Positions 1 through 7,295 of a DNA stretch of 16,794 nucleotides are shown here, piece by piece (the stretch's first letter is position 1; the number at the start of each line of letters is the position of its first letter). Below the pieces are notes generated by a model, which searched no databases, was not told where the DNA came from, and saw only the letters and a program-made list of their open reading frames with translations. The position numbers and the translations under genes are program-made. This stretch comes from an uncultured Collinsella sp. (GTDB lineage: Bacteria > Actinomycetota > Coriobacteriia > Coriobacteriales > Coriobacteriaceae). The stretch spans positions 1-16,794 of the forward strand of contig URRN01000022.1 of assembly GCA_900550185.1 (NCBI GenBank), given 5' to 3'.

Positions 1-1
1 C

Positions 2-1378
2 CTGAAGGGCATGGTCGCTGCCGAGGGTATCTTGACGAGCCATGGTGGCAAGACGAGCCACGCCGCCGTTATCGCCCGCGGCATGGGTACGCCCTGCGTC
101 TGCGGTGTCGAAAGCTTCCATATCGACGCCGCCGAGAAGGTCGTGCACATCGAGGGCAGTGACCGCCTGCTGCATGAGGGCGACATCATCTCCATCGACG
201 GCACCCAGGGCATCGTCGTCGACGGCGCGGTCGACTTGGTCTCTGCAGAGCTCACCGGCGACTTGGACACCATCCTGTCCTGGGCCGACGAGATCCGTCT
301 GGACGAGACCTGCGGCCACGCCAACCACGTGCGCGTCAACGCCGACAACCCCGAGGATGCTGCACTCGCGCTCGAGTTTGGCGCCGAAGCCATCGGCCTG
401 TGCCGCACCGAGCATATGTTCCTGGGCGATCGCAAGAACATCATCCAGAGCTTTATCCTGTCTGACGATGAGGCCGTGAAGCAGCAGGCCCTGGCCGACC
501 TGCTCAAGGTTCAGACCGAGGACTTCCTGGCGATGTTCAAGACCATGTCCGGTCGCGATGTGGTCGTCCGCCTGCTCGATCCGCCGCTTCATGAGTTCCT
601 GGATAATCCTCGCGAGCTCGAGGTCGCCATCACTAAGAAGGAGGCCGCCGGCGCTCCCGAGGAGGAGCTCACTGCCCTGCGCGCCCGCCTGCGTCGCATT
701 GACGGCATGGTCGAGTCCAACCCCATGCTGGGCTTGCGCGGCGTGCGCCTGTCCGTCGTCTTTAGCGATCTGCCTCTCATGCAGGTTCGCGCCGTCGCCA
801 CGGCTGCTGCCCGCCTTATCAAGGAGGGCGTCGACCCGCGCCCCGAGATCATGGTTCCGCTCGTCTCCATCACGGCCGAGCATGTTCAGACCCGCGAGGT
901 CATTGAGCGCGTAATCGCCGAGGTTTCCGCCGAGGAGGGCGTCGAGCTCAACATTCCCGTGGGCACGATGCTCGAGCTGCCGCGCGCCTGCATGGTCGCC
1001 GACGAGATCGCCCATCACGCAGATTTCTTCTGCTTTGGCACCAACGACCTCACCCAGACGACCTTTGGCTTCTCGCGCGACGACGCCGAGGCCAAGTTCA
1101 TCCCGCTGTACCTGCACAAGAAGATCCTGAAGGACAACCCCTTCGAGACCATCGATACGGCGGTGCTGGAGCTCGTGCGCATGGCCGTCGAAAAGGGTCG
1201 CGCCACCAACCCTGGCATGCACTTTGGCGTGTGCGGCGAGCACGGCGGCGACCCCAAGTCCATCAAGGGCCTGTTTAACGTGGCCGATGTGGACTATGTG
1301 TCCTGCTCGCCCTACCGCGTGCCCCTCGCGCGCCTAGCTGCCGCTCAGGCCAAGCTCGAGGCCAAGCGCAACGCCTAG
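2..1378 (+). CDS. ppdK: Pyruvate, phosphate dikinase, C-terminal part (5' truncated)
   Basis: This enzyme interconverts ATP, phosphate and pyruvate with AMP, pyrophosphate and PEP in the cytoplasm. The frame is already open at base 2, so the start lies outside the window; 458 residues are visible. The visible part begins in the phosphohistidine swivel domain. The motif GGKTSHAAVIARGMG carries the catalytic His (visible residue 20; His455 in the Clostridium symbiosum enzyme). The PEP/pyruvate barrel follows, with GLCRTEHMF, the substrate-binding stretch GTNDLTQTTFGFSRDDA, and the catalytic-Cys motif GVCGEHGGDP near the end. The TEHMF and GTNDLTQTTFGFSRDDA motifs favour PPDK over PEP synthase or PTS enzyme I. 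The length matches the C-terminal half of an approximately 890-residue PPDK. It is followed by a perfect hairpin and then rplS, an unusual neighbour because trmD normally precedes rplS. Confidence 0.96.
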   Translation: MKGMVAAEGILTSHGGKTSHAAVIARGMGTPCVCGVESFHIDAAEKVVHIEGSDRLLHEGDIISIDGTQGIVVDGAVDLVSAELTGDLDTILSWADEIRLDETCGHANHVRVNADNPEDAALALEFGAEAIGLCRTEHMFLGDRKNIIQSFILSDDEAVKQQALADLLKVQTEDFLAMFKTMSGRDVVVRLLDPPLHEFLDNPRELEVAITKKEAAGAPEEELTALRARLRRIDGMVESNPMLGLRGVRLSVVFSDLPLMQVRAVATAAARLIKEGVDPRPEIMVPLVSITAEHVQTREVIERVIAEVSAEEGVELNIPVGTMLELPRACMVADEIAHHADFFCFGTNDLTQTTFGFSRDDAEAKFIPLYLHKKILKDNPFETIDTAVLELVRMAVEKGRATNPGMHFGVCGEHGGDPKSIKGLFNVADVDYVSCSPYRVPLARLAAAQAKLEAKRNA

Positions 1379-1418
1379 CCCCCCTGCGCATCGACGCCTA
1401 GCGTAGCCCCCCTTCATG

Positions 1419-1446
1419 CCGCCCGTCTCATTCGTGAGACGGGCGG
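1419..1446 (+). terminator. Hairpin after ppdK, probable transcription terminator
   Basis: A perfect 12-bp stem pairs 1419-1430 with 1435-1446 around a TTCG loop, 41 nt after the ppdK stop. No T-run follows directly (TTATCATG, then GGGTTTTGTCTTTTT from 1458), so termination efficiency is uncertain. It may also protect the mRNA 3' end. Confidence 0.7.
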
Positions 1447-1492
1447 TTATCATGTGCGGGTTTTGTCTTTTTGTCTGCGTAAAAAATTGTTC

Positions 1493-1520
1493 TTGCAGCA
1501 GAAACCCGCGCGTGTATACT
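1493..1520 (+). promoter_or_regulatory. Probable sigma-70-type promoter of rplS
   Basis: The -10 box TATACT (1515-1520) differs from consensus at one base. A weak -35 box TTGCAG (1493-1498) lies 16 bp upstream. Transcription would start near 1527 and give a leader of about 60 nt. The position after the ppdK hairpin and before rplS supports it. Confidence 0.6.
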
Positions 1521-1540
1521 CGAATACGTTTGTTCAACTA

Positions 1541-1583
1541 CGTGCCGGCCAAGGTGGTACGGCACCTCTAGAAGAGTAAGGAA
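1541..1583 (+). promoter_or_regulatory. Structured rplS leader, possible ribosomal-protein autoregulation site
   Basis: Two hairpins compete here. GTGCCG (1542-1547) pairs with CGGCAC (1560-1565). Alternatively AGGTG (1552-1556) pairs with CACCT (1563-1567). They share 1563-1565, so only one can form at a time. The ribosome binding site AAGGA (1578-1582) follows directly. L19 leader RNAs are known upstream of rplS in other bacteria. I cannot say whether this is one of those families. Confidence 0.4.
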
Positions 1584-1589
1584 TTGCAC

Positions 1590-1931
1590 ATGGATTACAT
1601 CCGCGCAATCGAGCGTCAGCAGATCCGCGAGGACATTCCTCAGGTTCGCGTCGCCGACAACGTCAAGGTTCACTACCGCATTAAGGAAGGCGACCGCGAG
1701 CGTATTCAGGTCTTCCAGGGCGACGTTATCCGCATGGCCGGCGCCGGTGCCCGCGAGACCTTCACCGTCCGCAAGATGTCCTTCGGTGTCGGTGTTGAGC
1801 GTACCTTCCCGCTTCACAGCCCCAAGATCGCCAAGCTCGAGGTCGTTCGTCATGGTCGCGTCCGTCGCGCCAAACTGTACTACCTCCGCGACAAGGTGGG
1901 CAAGGCTGCTCGCATCCCCGAGAAGCGCTAA
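1590..1931 (+). CDS. rplS: 50S ribosomal protein L19
   Basis: L19 is a large-subunit protein near the interface with the 30S subunit. The 113-residue product opens MDYIRAIERQQIREDIPQVR and carries the family signatures VRVADNVKVHYRIKEGDRERIQVFQGDVI and SFGVGVERTFPLHSPKIAKLEVVRHGRVRRAKLYYLRDKVGKAARIPEKR, given here as span descriptions; the length is typical of the family (about 113-120). A TTG two codons upstream (1584) abuts the Shine-Dalgarno sequence, so I chose the ATG at 1590, 7 nt behind AAGGA (1578-1582). It is flanked by its own promoter and an intrinsic terminator, so it is probably monocistronic or only partly linked to rnhB. The trmD and rimM genes that usually precede rplS are absent; ppdK is there instead. 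Confidence 0.97.
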   Translation: MDYIRAIERQQIREDIPQVRVADNVKVHYRIKEGDRERIQVFQGDVIRMAGAGARETFTVRKMSFGVGVERTFPLHSPKIAKLEVVRHGRVRRAKLYYLRDKVGKAARIPEKR

Positions 1932-1965
1932 GAAGATCGCAGCGTCTGTCCACTCGTTTGGACGT

Positions 1966-1996
1966 AAGGGTCACCTTCGGGTGGCCCTTCTTTTTA
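1966..1996 (+). terminator. Intrinsic terminator of rplS
   Basis: A 10-bp stem with one G-U pair joins AAGGGTCACC (1966-1975) and GGTGGCCCTT (1980-1989) through a TTCG loop closed by C-G, a very stable tetraloop. CTTTTTAT follows at 1990-1997. It sits only about 14 nt before the rnhB ribosome binding site. Confidence 0.88.
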
Positions 1997-2024
1997 TCTG
2001 ATTTGCATGCAAGGAGGGCCTGGT

Positions 2025-2813
2025 ATGGCCAACATGACGAGCTCGGTTTCGGCATCGCAGGTTGCCGGTGAGTTGGCGAGCGCTACGTTTGAGGAGATTC
2101 CCGCCCTCGTGGAGCATTATCGCGAGGACCCACGCCAGCAGGTGATCAAGGCTTGTGAACGCGCCCTCAAACGCCATGCCAAAGAGCTTGCCGAGCGCGA
2201 GCGCGTCAATGACATGTACGAGCTTATGCATGAGCTTGGTGGCGATGGGGTGGTCGTTGGTGTCGACGAGGTGGGTCGCGGATCGGTGGCCGGCCCTTTG
2301 ACGGTATGCGCCGTCTGTCTTCCTATGGAGCCGCGCGTCTGGGGTATCAACGATTCCAAAAAGCTCACGCCCGCGCGCCGCGAGTTGCTCTCAGTGAAGA
2401 TTGCCGAGGTGGCGACGGCGATCGGTTTTTGCCATATCGCGCCGAAGGATATCGATGAAATGGGCATGGCCCGTGCTATCCGTACTGCCGTTGCGGGCGC
2501 CGTGGCCGATACGGGACTTGAGCCCGACTGCGTCCTCATGGATGGTAACCCCTTGGGCGCCGTTCCTAACGAGCGCGATGTGGTGAAGGGCGATGCCAAA
2601 ATCGCCTGCATCGCCGCGGCGTCCATCATGGCCAAGGTCACGCGTGACGAGATGATGGTCGAGTACGACGCCGAGTACCCCGAGTACCATCTGGCCGAAT
2701 CGAAGGGCTATGCGAGCCCCGAGCACATCGAGGCCATTCGAAAACATGGACTTTGTCCACTGCATCGTGTGAGCTTTTGCGGAAACTTTCTGCAGACTGA
2801 GCGCCTTTTCTAG
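2025..2813 (+). CDS. rnhB: Ribonuclease HII
   Basis: RNase HII nicks RNA in RNA-DNA hybrids and starts removal of misincorporated ribonucleotides from DNA. The 262-residue product shows the signature GVDEVGRGSVAGPL with acidic pair D81-E82, then NDSKKLTPARRELL, the third catalytic Asp in CVLMDGNPLG, and VKGDAKIACIAAASIMAKV. It ends in YHLAESKGYASPEHIEAI, the usual substrate-loop region. About 75 residues precede the catalytic core, similar to the N-terminal extension of the Bacillus enzyme. I chose the ATG at 2025 because AAGGAGG (2011-2017) lies 7 nt before it; an upstream in-frame ATG at 2007 would place that site inside the gene. No separate promoter is evident after the rplS terminator, so expression may depend on readthrough. 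Confidence 0.95.
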   Translation: MANMTSSVSASQVAGELASATFEEIPALVEHYREDPRQQVIKACERALKRHAKELAERERVNDMYELMHELGGDGVVVGVDEVGRGSVAGPLTVCAVCLPMEPRVWGINDSKKLTPARRELLSVKIAEVATAIGFCHIAPKDIDEMGMARAIRTAVAGAVADTGLEPDCVLMDGNPLGAVPNERDVVKGDAKIACIAAASIMAKVTRDEMMVEYDAEYPEYHLAESKGYASPEHIEAIRKHGLCPLHRVSFCGNFLQTERLF

Positions 2814-2863
2814 GTCAATTGTGGAGACAGGGACCTCTAGGGTTTTATAAACCTGCTGGTAGC

Positions 2864-2904
2864 GGGCCGTATGCAACAGCATTGCTGCGTACGGCCCTTT
2901 TTTT
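2864..2904 (+). terminator. Intrinsic terminator of rnhB
   Basis: GGGCCGTATGC (2864-2874) pairs with GCGTACGGCCC (2887-2897) over 11 bp with one G-U. AGC/GCT can pair further inside the 12-nt loop. A run of seven T (2898-2904) follows at once. This is a textbook terminator and separates rnhB from the yraN operon. Confidence 0.93.
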
Positions 2905-2912
2905 GACGGCAT

Positions 2913-2942
2913 TTGGTCAGCTTTTGGTTTGCTTCCTGTACT
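2913..2942 (+). promoter_or_regulatory. Weak candidate promoter of the yraN operon
   Basis: TTGGTC (2913-2918) and TGTACT (2937-2942) are separated by 18 bp. Both boxes are poor matches. It is proposed mainly because a promoter is expected between the rnhB terminator and yraN. Confidence 0.3.
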
Positions 2943-2944
2943 TA

Positions 2945-2997
2945 CCCGCATGAAAGGTGCCCTCATCATCGGGGCAATGCAGTGTGCGGGAAAGGAG
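2945..2997 (+). promoter_or_regulatory. Nested inverted repeats abutting the yraN ribosome binding site
   Basis: An outer stem CCCGCA/TGCGGG pairs 2945-2950 with 2985-2990. An inner hairpin TGCCC/GGGCA pairs 2958-2962 with 2972-2976 around an 8- to 9-nt loop. The outer stem ends exactly at the Shine-Dalgarno AAAGGAG (2991-2997). It could be an RNA structure affecting translation or a DNA operator. Function is unknown. Confidence 0.35.
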
Positions 2998-3002
2998 ACC
3001 CC

Positions 3003-3488
3003 ATGAGTGCCGCAAGCAAAAAGAGCAAGACGCAGCAGCTCAAGGAGCGTTGGGAAAATGGCGAGCTCGACTGCGGGGCGATGACGCCTGAGTTTATCAA
3101 GGGGCTCAGTCCCCGCGAGCTGGGCATGCTGGGCGAGCTGATCACCATCGACTACTTTAACGAGCGCGGCTACACCTTGCTGGAGCAGGGTTATCGTTGC
3201 ACCGAGGGCGAGGCCGATCTGGTGCTGCTCGATGAGCTCGACGATGTCGTGGTGATAGCCGAGGTCAAGACCAGACGCGTTGCGCTGGATTGCAGCACGC
3301 GGGTCTTTCCCGAGGAGGCCGTGGACGCCCAAAAGCAACGCCGCTACCGCCGCATCGCAAGTTGCTACCTCATGGAGCATTATCCGCTCAAGGCGATTCG
3401 CTTCGATGCCGTGGGCGTCACCATTCGTGGCGGGCATATCGCCGAGATCGAGCATCAGTACAACGCGTTCGATTGGCAGGTGTCGTGA
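3003..3488 (+). CDS. YraN/UPF0102-family predicted endonuclease-like protein
   Basis: The product has 161 residues. The family belongs to the PD-(D/E)XK restriction-endonuclease-like fold, and its cellular role is not established. Visible family motifs are LGMLGE (Glu45), GEADLVLLD (Glu70, Asp72) and the catalytic-type IAEVKTRR (Glu87, Lys89). After these comes the KQRRYRRIASCYL helix and RFDAVGV. About 36 charged residues precede the core, which is longer than most family members. I chose the ATG at 3003 because AAAGGAG (2991-2997) lies 5 nt before it; an in-frame reading further upstream would run through the leader. The stop overlaps the comM start by one base (TGATG). In actinobacteria this family is regularly found beside comM and dprA, which suggests a part in DNA processing, but that is an inference. 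Confidence 0.88.
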   Translation: MSAASKKSKTQQLKERWENGELDCGAMTPEFIKGLSPRELGMLGELITIDYFNERGYTLLEQGYRCTEGEADLVLLDELDDVVVIAEVKTRRVALDCSTRVFPEEAVDAQKQRRYRRIASCYLMEHYPLKAIRFDAVGVTIRGGHIAEIEHQYNAFDWQVS

Positions 3489-5011
3489 TGGCGTTCGAGA
3501 CGTTTGCCGTTCACGCGGCCTGCATCCGCGGCGTCGAGGCGATTCACGTCACGGTCGAGGTCTCGCTTGCCGGCGGCGTTCCGGGCATTCAGATGCTCGG
3601 CATCCCGAGTATGGAGGTGATGGAGTCACGCGGTCGTATTCGCTGCGCGATGCGCTCCGCCGGGTTCGAGATTCCGCGCTCGGGCATTACGGTCAATCTG
3701 GCGCCCGGCGATATTCGCAAGACCGGTAGCGGCTTTGATCTGCCCATCGCCATCGCGGTTCTGGCGGCCGATGGGCAGATTCCCCGTGACAACCTCGATC
3801 GCTGCCTTATCGCCGGCGAGCTCGGCTTGGACGGTACGGTGCTTCCCGTCAAGGGCGAGGTGGCGTTTCAGCTGCTGGCTCGCGACATGGGGCTGTCTTT
3901 TATCGCCGGCAGGTCAGACCAGCATGTGCCACTCGCGGGCGTGGATTGTGGATTCATCGATCATTTGTCTCAGCTTGCCCATGGCATGGGCGATGCCGCG
4001 CGGCACTACTTGGATTCTGAAGTGCTCGAGGCGACCTTTGAGCCCGAGCTCGACTATGCAGACGTGCTGGGGCAGGAAGTCGCTAAACGCGGCATGGCGC
4101 TTGCGGCGGCAGGAGAACTCGGCTTGCTCATGATCGGGTCTCCGGGATCGGGCAAGACGATGCTCGCACGCCGTATGACCGGCATCCTGCCCGAGCTTTC
4201 CGTTGAGGATCAACAGGAGGCGCTGTGCATCCATTCGGTTTTGGGTGAGAACATTGATGGCTTGTTGGCGGGGCACCGGCCCTTCCGCAGCCCCCATCAC
4301 AGTATTTCGACCGCAGGTCTTATCGGCGGTGGGCGCCCGGTGCACCCGGGTGAGATCAGCCTTGCTCATGGCGGCGTGCTCTTTTTGGACGAGCTTGCCG
4401 AGTTTCCCACGGGTGTGCTGCAGACGCTGCGTCAGCCCATCGAACGCGGCTATGTGAGGATCGTACGCGTCGACGGGGCTTTTACCTTCCCGTCGCGCTT
4501 TCAGCTGCTGGCTGCGAGCAATCCCTGCCCCTGCGGCTTTTTGGGCGATCGTGAGGTACCGTGTCGCTGCTCGGCGGCGATGGTCGAGCGCTATCGGTCT
4601 AAACTGCGCGGTCCTTTGGCCGACCGTATCGACATGATGATCGATGTGACCCGTCCCGACCCTCAAGTGATTATCGAGGGTGCGGAGGGTATGTCGTCGG
4701 CCGAGTTACGTGACTACGTTGTGCGCGGTCGCGCTTTTCGCGCTTGGCGCGAATCCCGTATGGACGATGCGGATGCCGAGGCCGAGGATGACGAGACGCG
4801 GTCCATTGACGGCGTCGTTTCGACCTTTGAGCTCGATGATGCGGCGGAGAAGTGTGTACTCGGCCTGTCGAAGCGCACACATCTCACGGGCCGCGGTATC
4901 GTGCGCCTGGTGCGTATCGCGCGTACAATCGCCGACGTCGCCGAGAGCGAGCATGTGACGCAGGACCACGTGCTCGAGGCGGCGATGTACCAGGGAAGGA
5001 GGGACCAATGA
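3488..5011 (+). CDS. comM: ComM/YifB-family magnesium-chelatase-like AAA+ ATPase
   Basis: ComM is a hexameric AAA+ helicase that in Vibrio and Haemophilus promotes branch migration during natural transformation. The 507-residue product has the N-terminal Lon-S5-like domain (GIPSMEVMESRGRIRCAMRS, then SGITVNLAPGDIRKTGSGFD). Next comes the ATPase core with Walker A GSPGSGKT (217-224) and Walker B LFLDEL (about 298-303). Family motifs RPFRSPHHSIS and NPCPCGFLGD, and a C-terminal chelatase-type domain, follow. Most relatives read GPPGSGKT; the first Pro is Ser here. The frame is open upstream to 3290, but that part overlaps yraN and does not match the family; the ATG at 3488 gives the usual start MAFETFAVHAACIRGVEA. 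It is coupled by overlap to both yraN and dprA. Confidence 0.95.
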   Translation: MAFETFAVHAACIRGVEAIHVTVEVSLAGGVPGIQMLGIPSMEVMESRGRIRCAMRSAGFEIPRSGITVNLAPGDIRKTGSGFDLPIAIAVLAADGQIPRDNLDRCLIAGELGLDGTVLPVKGEVAFQLLARDMGLSFIAGRSDQHVPLAGVDCGFIDHLSQLAHGMGDAARHYLDSEVLEATFEPELDYADVLGQEVAKRGMALAAAGELGLLMIGSPGSGKTMLARRMTGILPELSVEDQQEALCIHSVLGENIDGLLAGHRPFRSPHHSISTAGLIGGGRPVHPGEISLAHGGVLFLDELAEFPTGVLQTLRQPIERGYVRIVRVDGAFTFPSRFQLLAASNPCPCGFLGDREVPCRCSAAMVERYRSKLRGPLADRIDMMIDVTRPDPQVIIEGAEGMSSAELRDYVVRGRAFRAWRESRMDDADAEAEDDETRSIDGVVSTFELDDAAEKCVLGLSKRTHLTGRGIVRLVRIARTIADVAESEHVTQDHVLEAAMYQGRRDQ

Positions 5012-5943
5012 TGGCCGAGGGGACCTTTGAGCTGCATCCAGGTGATACGTTGTATCCCGAGACCGTTTTGGACCTTTCTGATGTACCCCAGACGCTCTAT
5101 GTGCGCGGCAACCCCGAGGTGCTTTCGACGCCCGCGCTCTCCATCATCGGCGCGCGCAAGGCCTCGCCGTATGGTCTTGCCGTGGCAGAGCTTGCGTCAA
5201 AGGTGGCGGTCGAGGCGGGAGTGACGGTAGTCTCGGGCGGCGCGGTCGGTTGTGACCAGGCCTCGGGTTGGGCTGCGGTCAACGCTGGCGGTAAACACGT
5301 CGTGGTGCTGGGGACGGGCGCCGACGTGGTCTACCCGCGTTCGAGCGCGGGGCTTATTATGCGAACGCTCGATACGGGTGGCGCGGTCGTGTCGATCTCT
5401 CCGTGGGGCATGGGTCCGCGCAAGTTTGCCTTTCCGCGTCGCAATCGCGTGATCGCGGCCCTGTCGCAAGCCCTCTTTGTTTCCGAGGCGGGTATGCCTT
5501 CCGGAACGTTTTCTACAGCCGAGGCTGCTATGGATTTGGGGCGCGAACTTCTTGTCGTGCCGGGGTCGATCCTATCGCCCGAGTCGCGTGGCACGAATTA
5601 CCTCATTGCGAACGGTGCTTGCTGCATCATCGACGAGGAATCTATCGAGATGGCTATCTCACGCATCTACGGCACCCTGCGCTACTCGCGCCCCGATGCT
5701 CCCGGCATTGCCGACCTGGATCCAACACAGCAGACCGTGATGCATGCGCTCATCGCCTCTCCGCTCAAGGTCGACGACATCGCGGCGCTTGTCTCGCTCG
5801 ATGCTGTCGGCGTACTCAAACTCTTGGGTTCGCTTGAACTCGAGGGCCTTATCGAGCGCATGATGGATGGAAGGTATGCGCCCTCCAAGTTTGCCCTTCA
5901 CGCCCAGACGCCCTTCGGTCACAATGGAAAACGTGTCAATTAG
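5008..5943 (+). CDS. dprA: DNA-processing protein DprA (short form)
   Basis: DprA loads RecA onto incoming single-stranded DNA during natural transformation. The 311-residue product has the Rossmann-like core: SIIGARKASPYG (45-56), VVSGGAVGCD (74-83), VVVLGTGADVVYP, the FPRRNRVIAALS motif, SGTFSTAEAAMDLGRELLVV, and GTNYLIANGA. A C-terminal winged-helix region (about residues 240-305) follows. It lacks the N-terminal SAM/HhH-type domain found in longer DprA proteins. The usual SGxARGxD motif reads SGGAVGCD, so the expected Arg is Val. ATGATG at 5008-5013 offers two starts. The first overlaps the comM stop as ATGA and lies 5 nt after AAGGAGG (4996-5002). The frame is open further upstream, but only as a shadow of comM. 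Confidence 0.93.
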   Translation: MMAEGTFELHPGDTLYPETVLDLSDVPQTLYVRGNPEVLSTPALSIIGARKASPYGLAVAELASKVAVEAGVTVVSGGAVGCDQASGWAAVNAGGKHVVVLGTGADVVYPRSSAGLIMRTLDTGGAVVSISPWGMGPRKFAFPRRNRVIAALSQALFVSEAGMPSGTFSTAEAAMDLGRELLVVPGSILSPESRGTNYLIANGACCIIDEESIEMAISRIYGTLRYSRPDAPGIADLDPTQQTVMHALIASPLKVDDIAALVSLDAVGVLKLLGSLELEGLIERMMDGRYAPSKFALHAQTPFGHNGKRVN

Positions 5944-5957
5944 AAAGGTGTTTGCAG

Positions 5958-7295
5958 ATGCAGTTCGATCAGGTGACGGTTATCGGTGGCGGTCTGGCGG
6001 GTTCGGAATGCGCGATCCAGCTGGCAGACCGCGGTTTTGCCGTAAAGCTGTGCGAGATGCGCCCCCAGGTGAGCTCCCCGGCTCACCATACCGATCACTT
6101 GGCAGAGCTCGTCTGCTCCAATTCGTTTAAGTCGACCCGTCCGGATTCCGCGGCTGGTTTGCTGAAGGCCGAGCTTAAGCGCATGGGTTCAGTCCTGCTC
6201 GATTGCGCCCATCGCGCGGCTGTTCCCGCCGGCGGTGCCCTGGCGGTCGACCGCGTCAAGTTTTCCGAGCTTGTCGAGGCCGAGGTTGCCGCCCGTCCCA
6301 ATATCGAGGTCGCGCACGGCGAGGTCACGCAGATTCCCGAAGGTCACGTGGTCATTGCCGCCGGCCCCTTGTGCTCGCCGGCGCTGAGCGAAGAGGTCAT
6401 GAAGCTCGTCGGTGGCGACGCCCTTGCGTTCTTCGATGCCGCGGCGCCGATTGTCGATGCCTCCACGCTCGATATGGACGTGCTGTTCTCGCAGTCGCGC
6501 TACGAGGAGCAGGGGAGCGGCGACTATCTCAACGCTCCGCTCAACAAGGAGGAGTACGAGGCCTTTATCGAGGCGCTCACCACGGCCGACCGCGTGGTGC
6601 TCAAGGACTTTGAGGGCGGCGATCTGTTCCAGGCCTGCCAGCCTGCCGAGGAAGTTGCGCGCACCGGCAAGGACGCCATTCGCTTTGGCGCCATGAAGCC
6701 CGTCGGCCTCACCGACCCGCGTACCGGACGTCGCCCTTGGGCGGCGATTCAGCTGCGTGCCGAGAACAAGGAGAAGACCGCCTATAACCTGGTGGGCTTC
6801 CAGACCAACCTGACCTTTGGCGAGCAGAAGCGCGTCTTCCATATGGTGCCGGGCCTGGAGAACGCTGAGTTCTTCCGCTACGGTGTCATGCACCGTAATA
6901 CCTTTGTCGACGCCCCGCACGTGCTCGATGGCACCTTTGCCGTGCCCGGCACCGGCGTGCGCCTGGCCGGTCAGATCACCGGCACCGAGGGGTACATGGA
7001 AGCCGTGGCGACCGGTCTGCTCGCGGCGCTCAACACCTATGCAGAGGCTATCGGCGCCGATTCCGTCGAGTTGCCCCGCGTGGGCGCCCTGGGTGCGCTC
7101 GTGGGCTATGCGACCGATCCTGCCACCGTGGGCTATCAGCCTATGCATGTCAACTTTGGCCTGGTGCCGCCACTCGAGGATGGTAAGCGCCGCAGCAAGC
7201 GCGACCGCTACCAGGCCTATGCGGACCGTGCGCTCGAGTCCCTTGATGCCTATCTGGCCACTCGCCCCGATCTATTTGGAGGCGACCGGTCATAG
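5958..7295 (+). CDS. trmFO: Methylenetetrahydrofolate-tRNA-(uracil-5-)-methyltransferase TrmFO
   Basis: TrmFO uses methylenetetrahydrofolate and FAD to make 5-methyluridine at position 54 of the tRNA T-loop. The 445-residue product begins with the FAD-binding motif VIGGGLAGSE (8-17). It then shows SPAHHTDHLAELVCSNSF with Cys53, PAGGALAVDR, FFDAAAPIVD, LFQACQPAEEVA with Cys227, FGAMKPVGLTDPRTGRRP and GLENAEFFRYGVMHRNTF. Cys53 and Cys227 match the two functional cysteines known from the Bacillus enzyme. I chose the ATG at 5958, 9 nt after AAAGG (5944-5948); the upstream in-frame TTG at 5952 is too close. The gene starts 14 nt after dprA. At its 3' end the stop may have moved two bases or one codon downstream relative to relatives (see the xer junction finding). 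Confidence 0.96.
   Translation: MQFDQVTVIGGGLAGSECAIQLADRGFAVKLCEMRPQVSSPAHHTDHLAELVCSNSFKSTRPDSAAGLLKAELKRMGSVLLDCAHRAAVPAGGALAVDRVKFSELVEAEVAARPNIEVAHGEVTQIPEGHVVIAAGPLCSPALSEEVMKLVGGDALAFFDAAAPIVDASTLDMDVLFSQSRYEEQGSGDYLNAPLNKEEYEAFIEALTTADRVVLKDFEGGDLFQACQPAEEVARTGKDAIRFGAMKPVGLTDPRTGRRPWAAIQLRAENKEKTAYNLVGFQTNLTFGEQKRVFHMVPGLENAEFFRYGVMHRNTFVDAPHVLDGTFAVPGTGVRLAGQITGTEGYMEAVATGLLAALNTYAEAIGADSVELPRVGALGALVGYATDPATVGYQPMHVNFGLVPPLEDGKRRSKRDRYQAYADRALESLDAYLATRPDLFGGDRS

Noticed and set aside
2839..2854. Small hairpin GGTTT-TAT-AAACC between rnhB and its terminator
   Set aside because: The stem is 5 bp with an unfavourable 3-nt loop and mostly A-T pairs; the true terminator is the hairpin right after it.
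2391..3455. A 354-codon minus-strand frame across rnhB, its terminator and yraN
   Set aside because: It runs through the strong rnhB terminator region and is antisense to two family-assigned genes; composition is that of a shadow frame.
3290..3487. Upstream extension of comM to 3290
   Set aside because: This part lies wholly within yraN in another frame and does not resemble ComM; ATG 3488 gives the family N-terminus.
4852..5007. Upstream extension of dprA to 4852
   Set aside because: It overlaps the comM C-terminus in another frame, and the ribosome binding site at 4996-5002 fixes the start at 5008.
6189..7148. A 319-codon minus-strand frame inside trmFO
   Set aside because: trmFO is certain from its motifs, and the antisense product shows no known domain.
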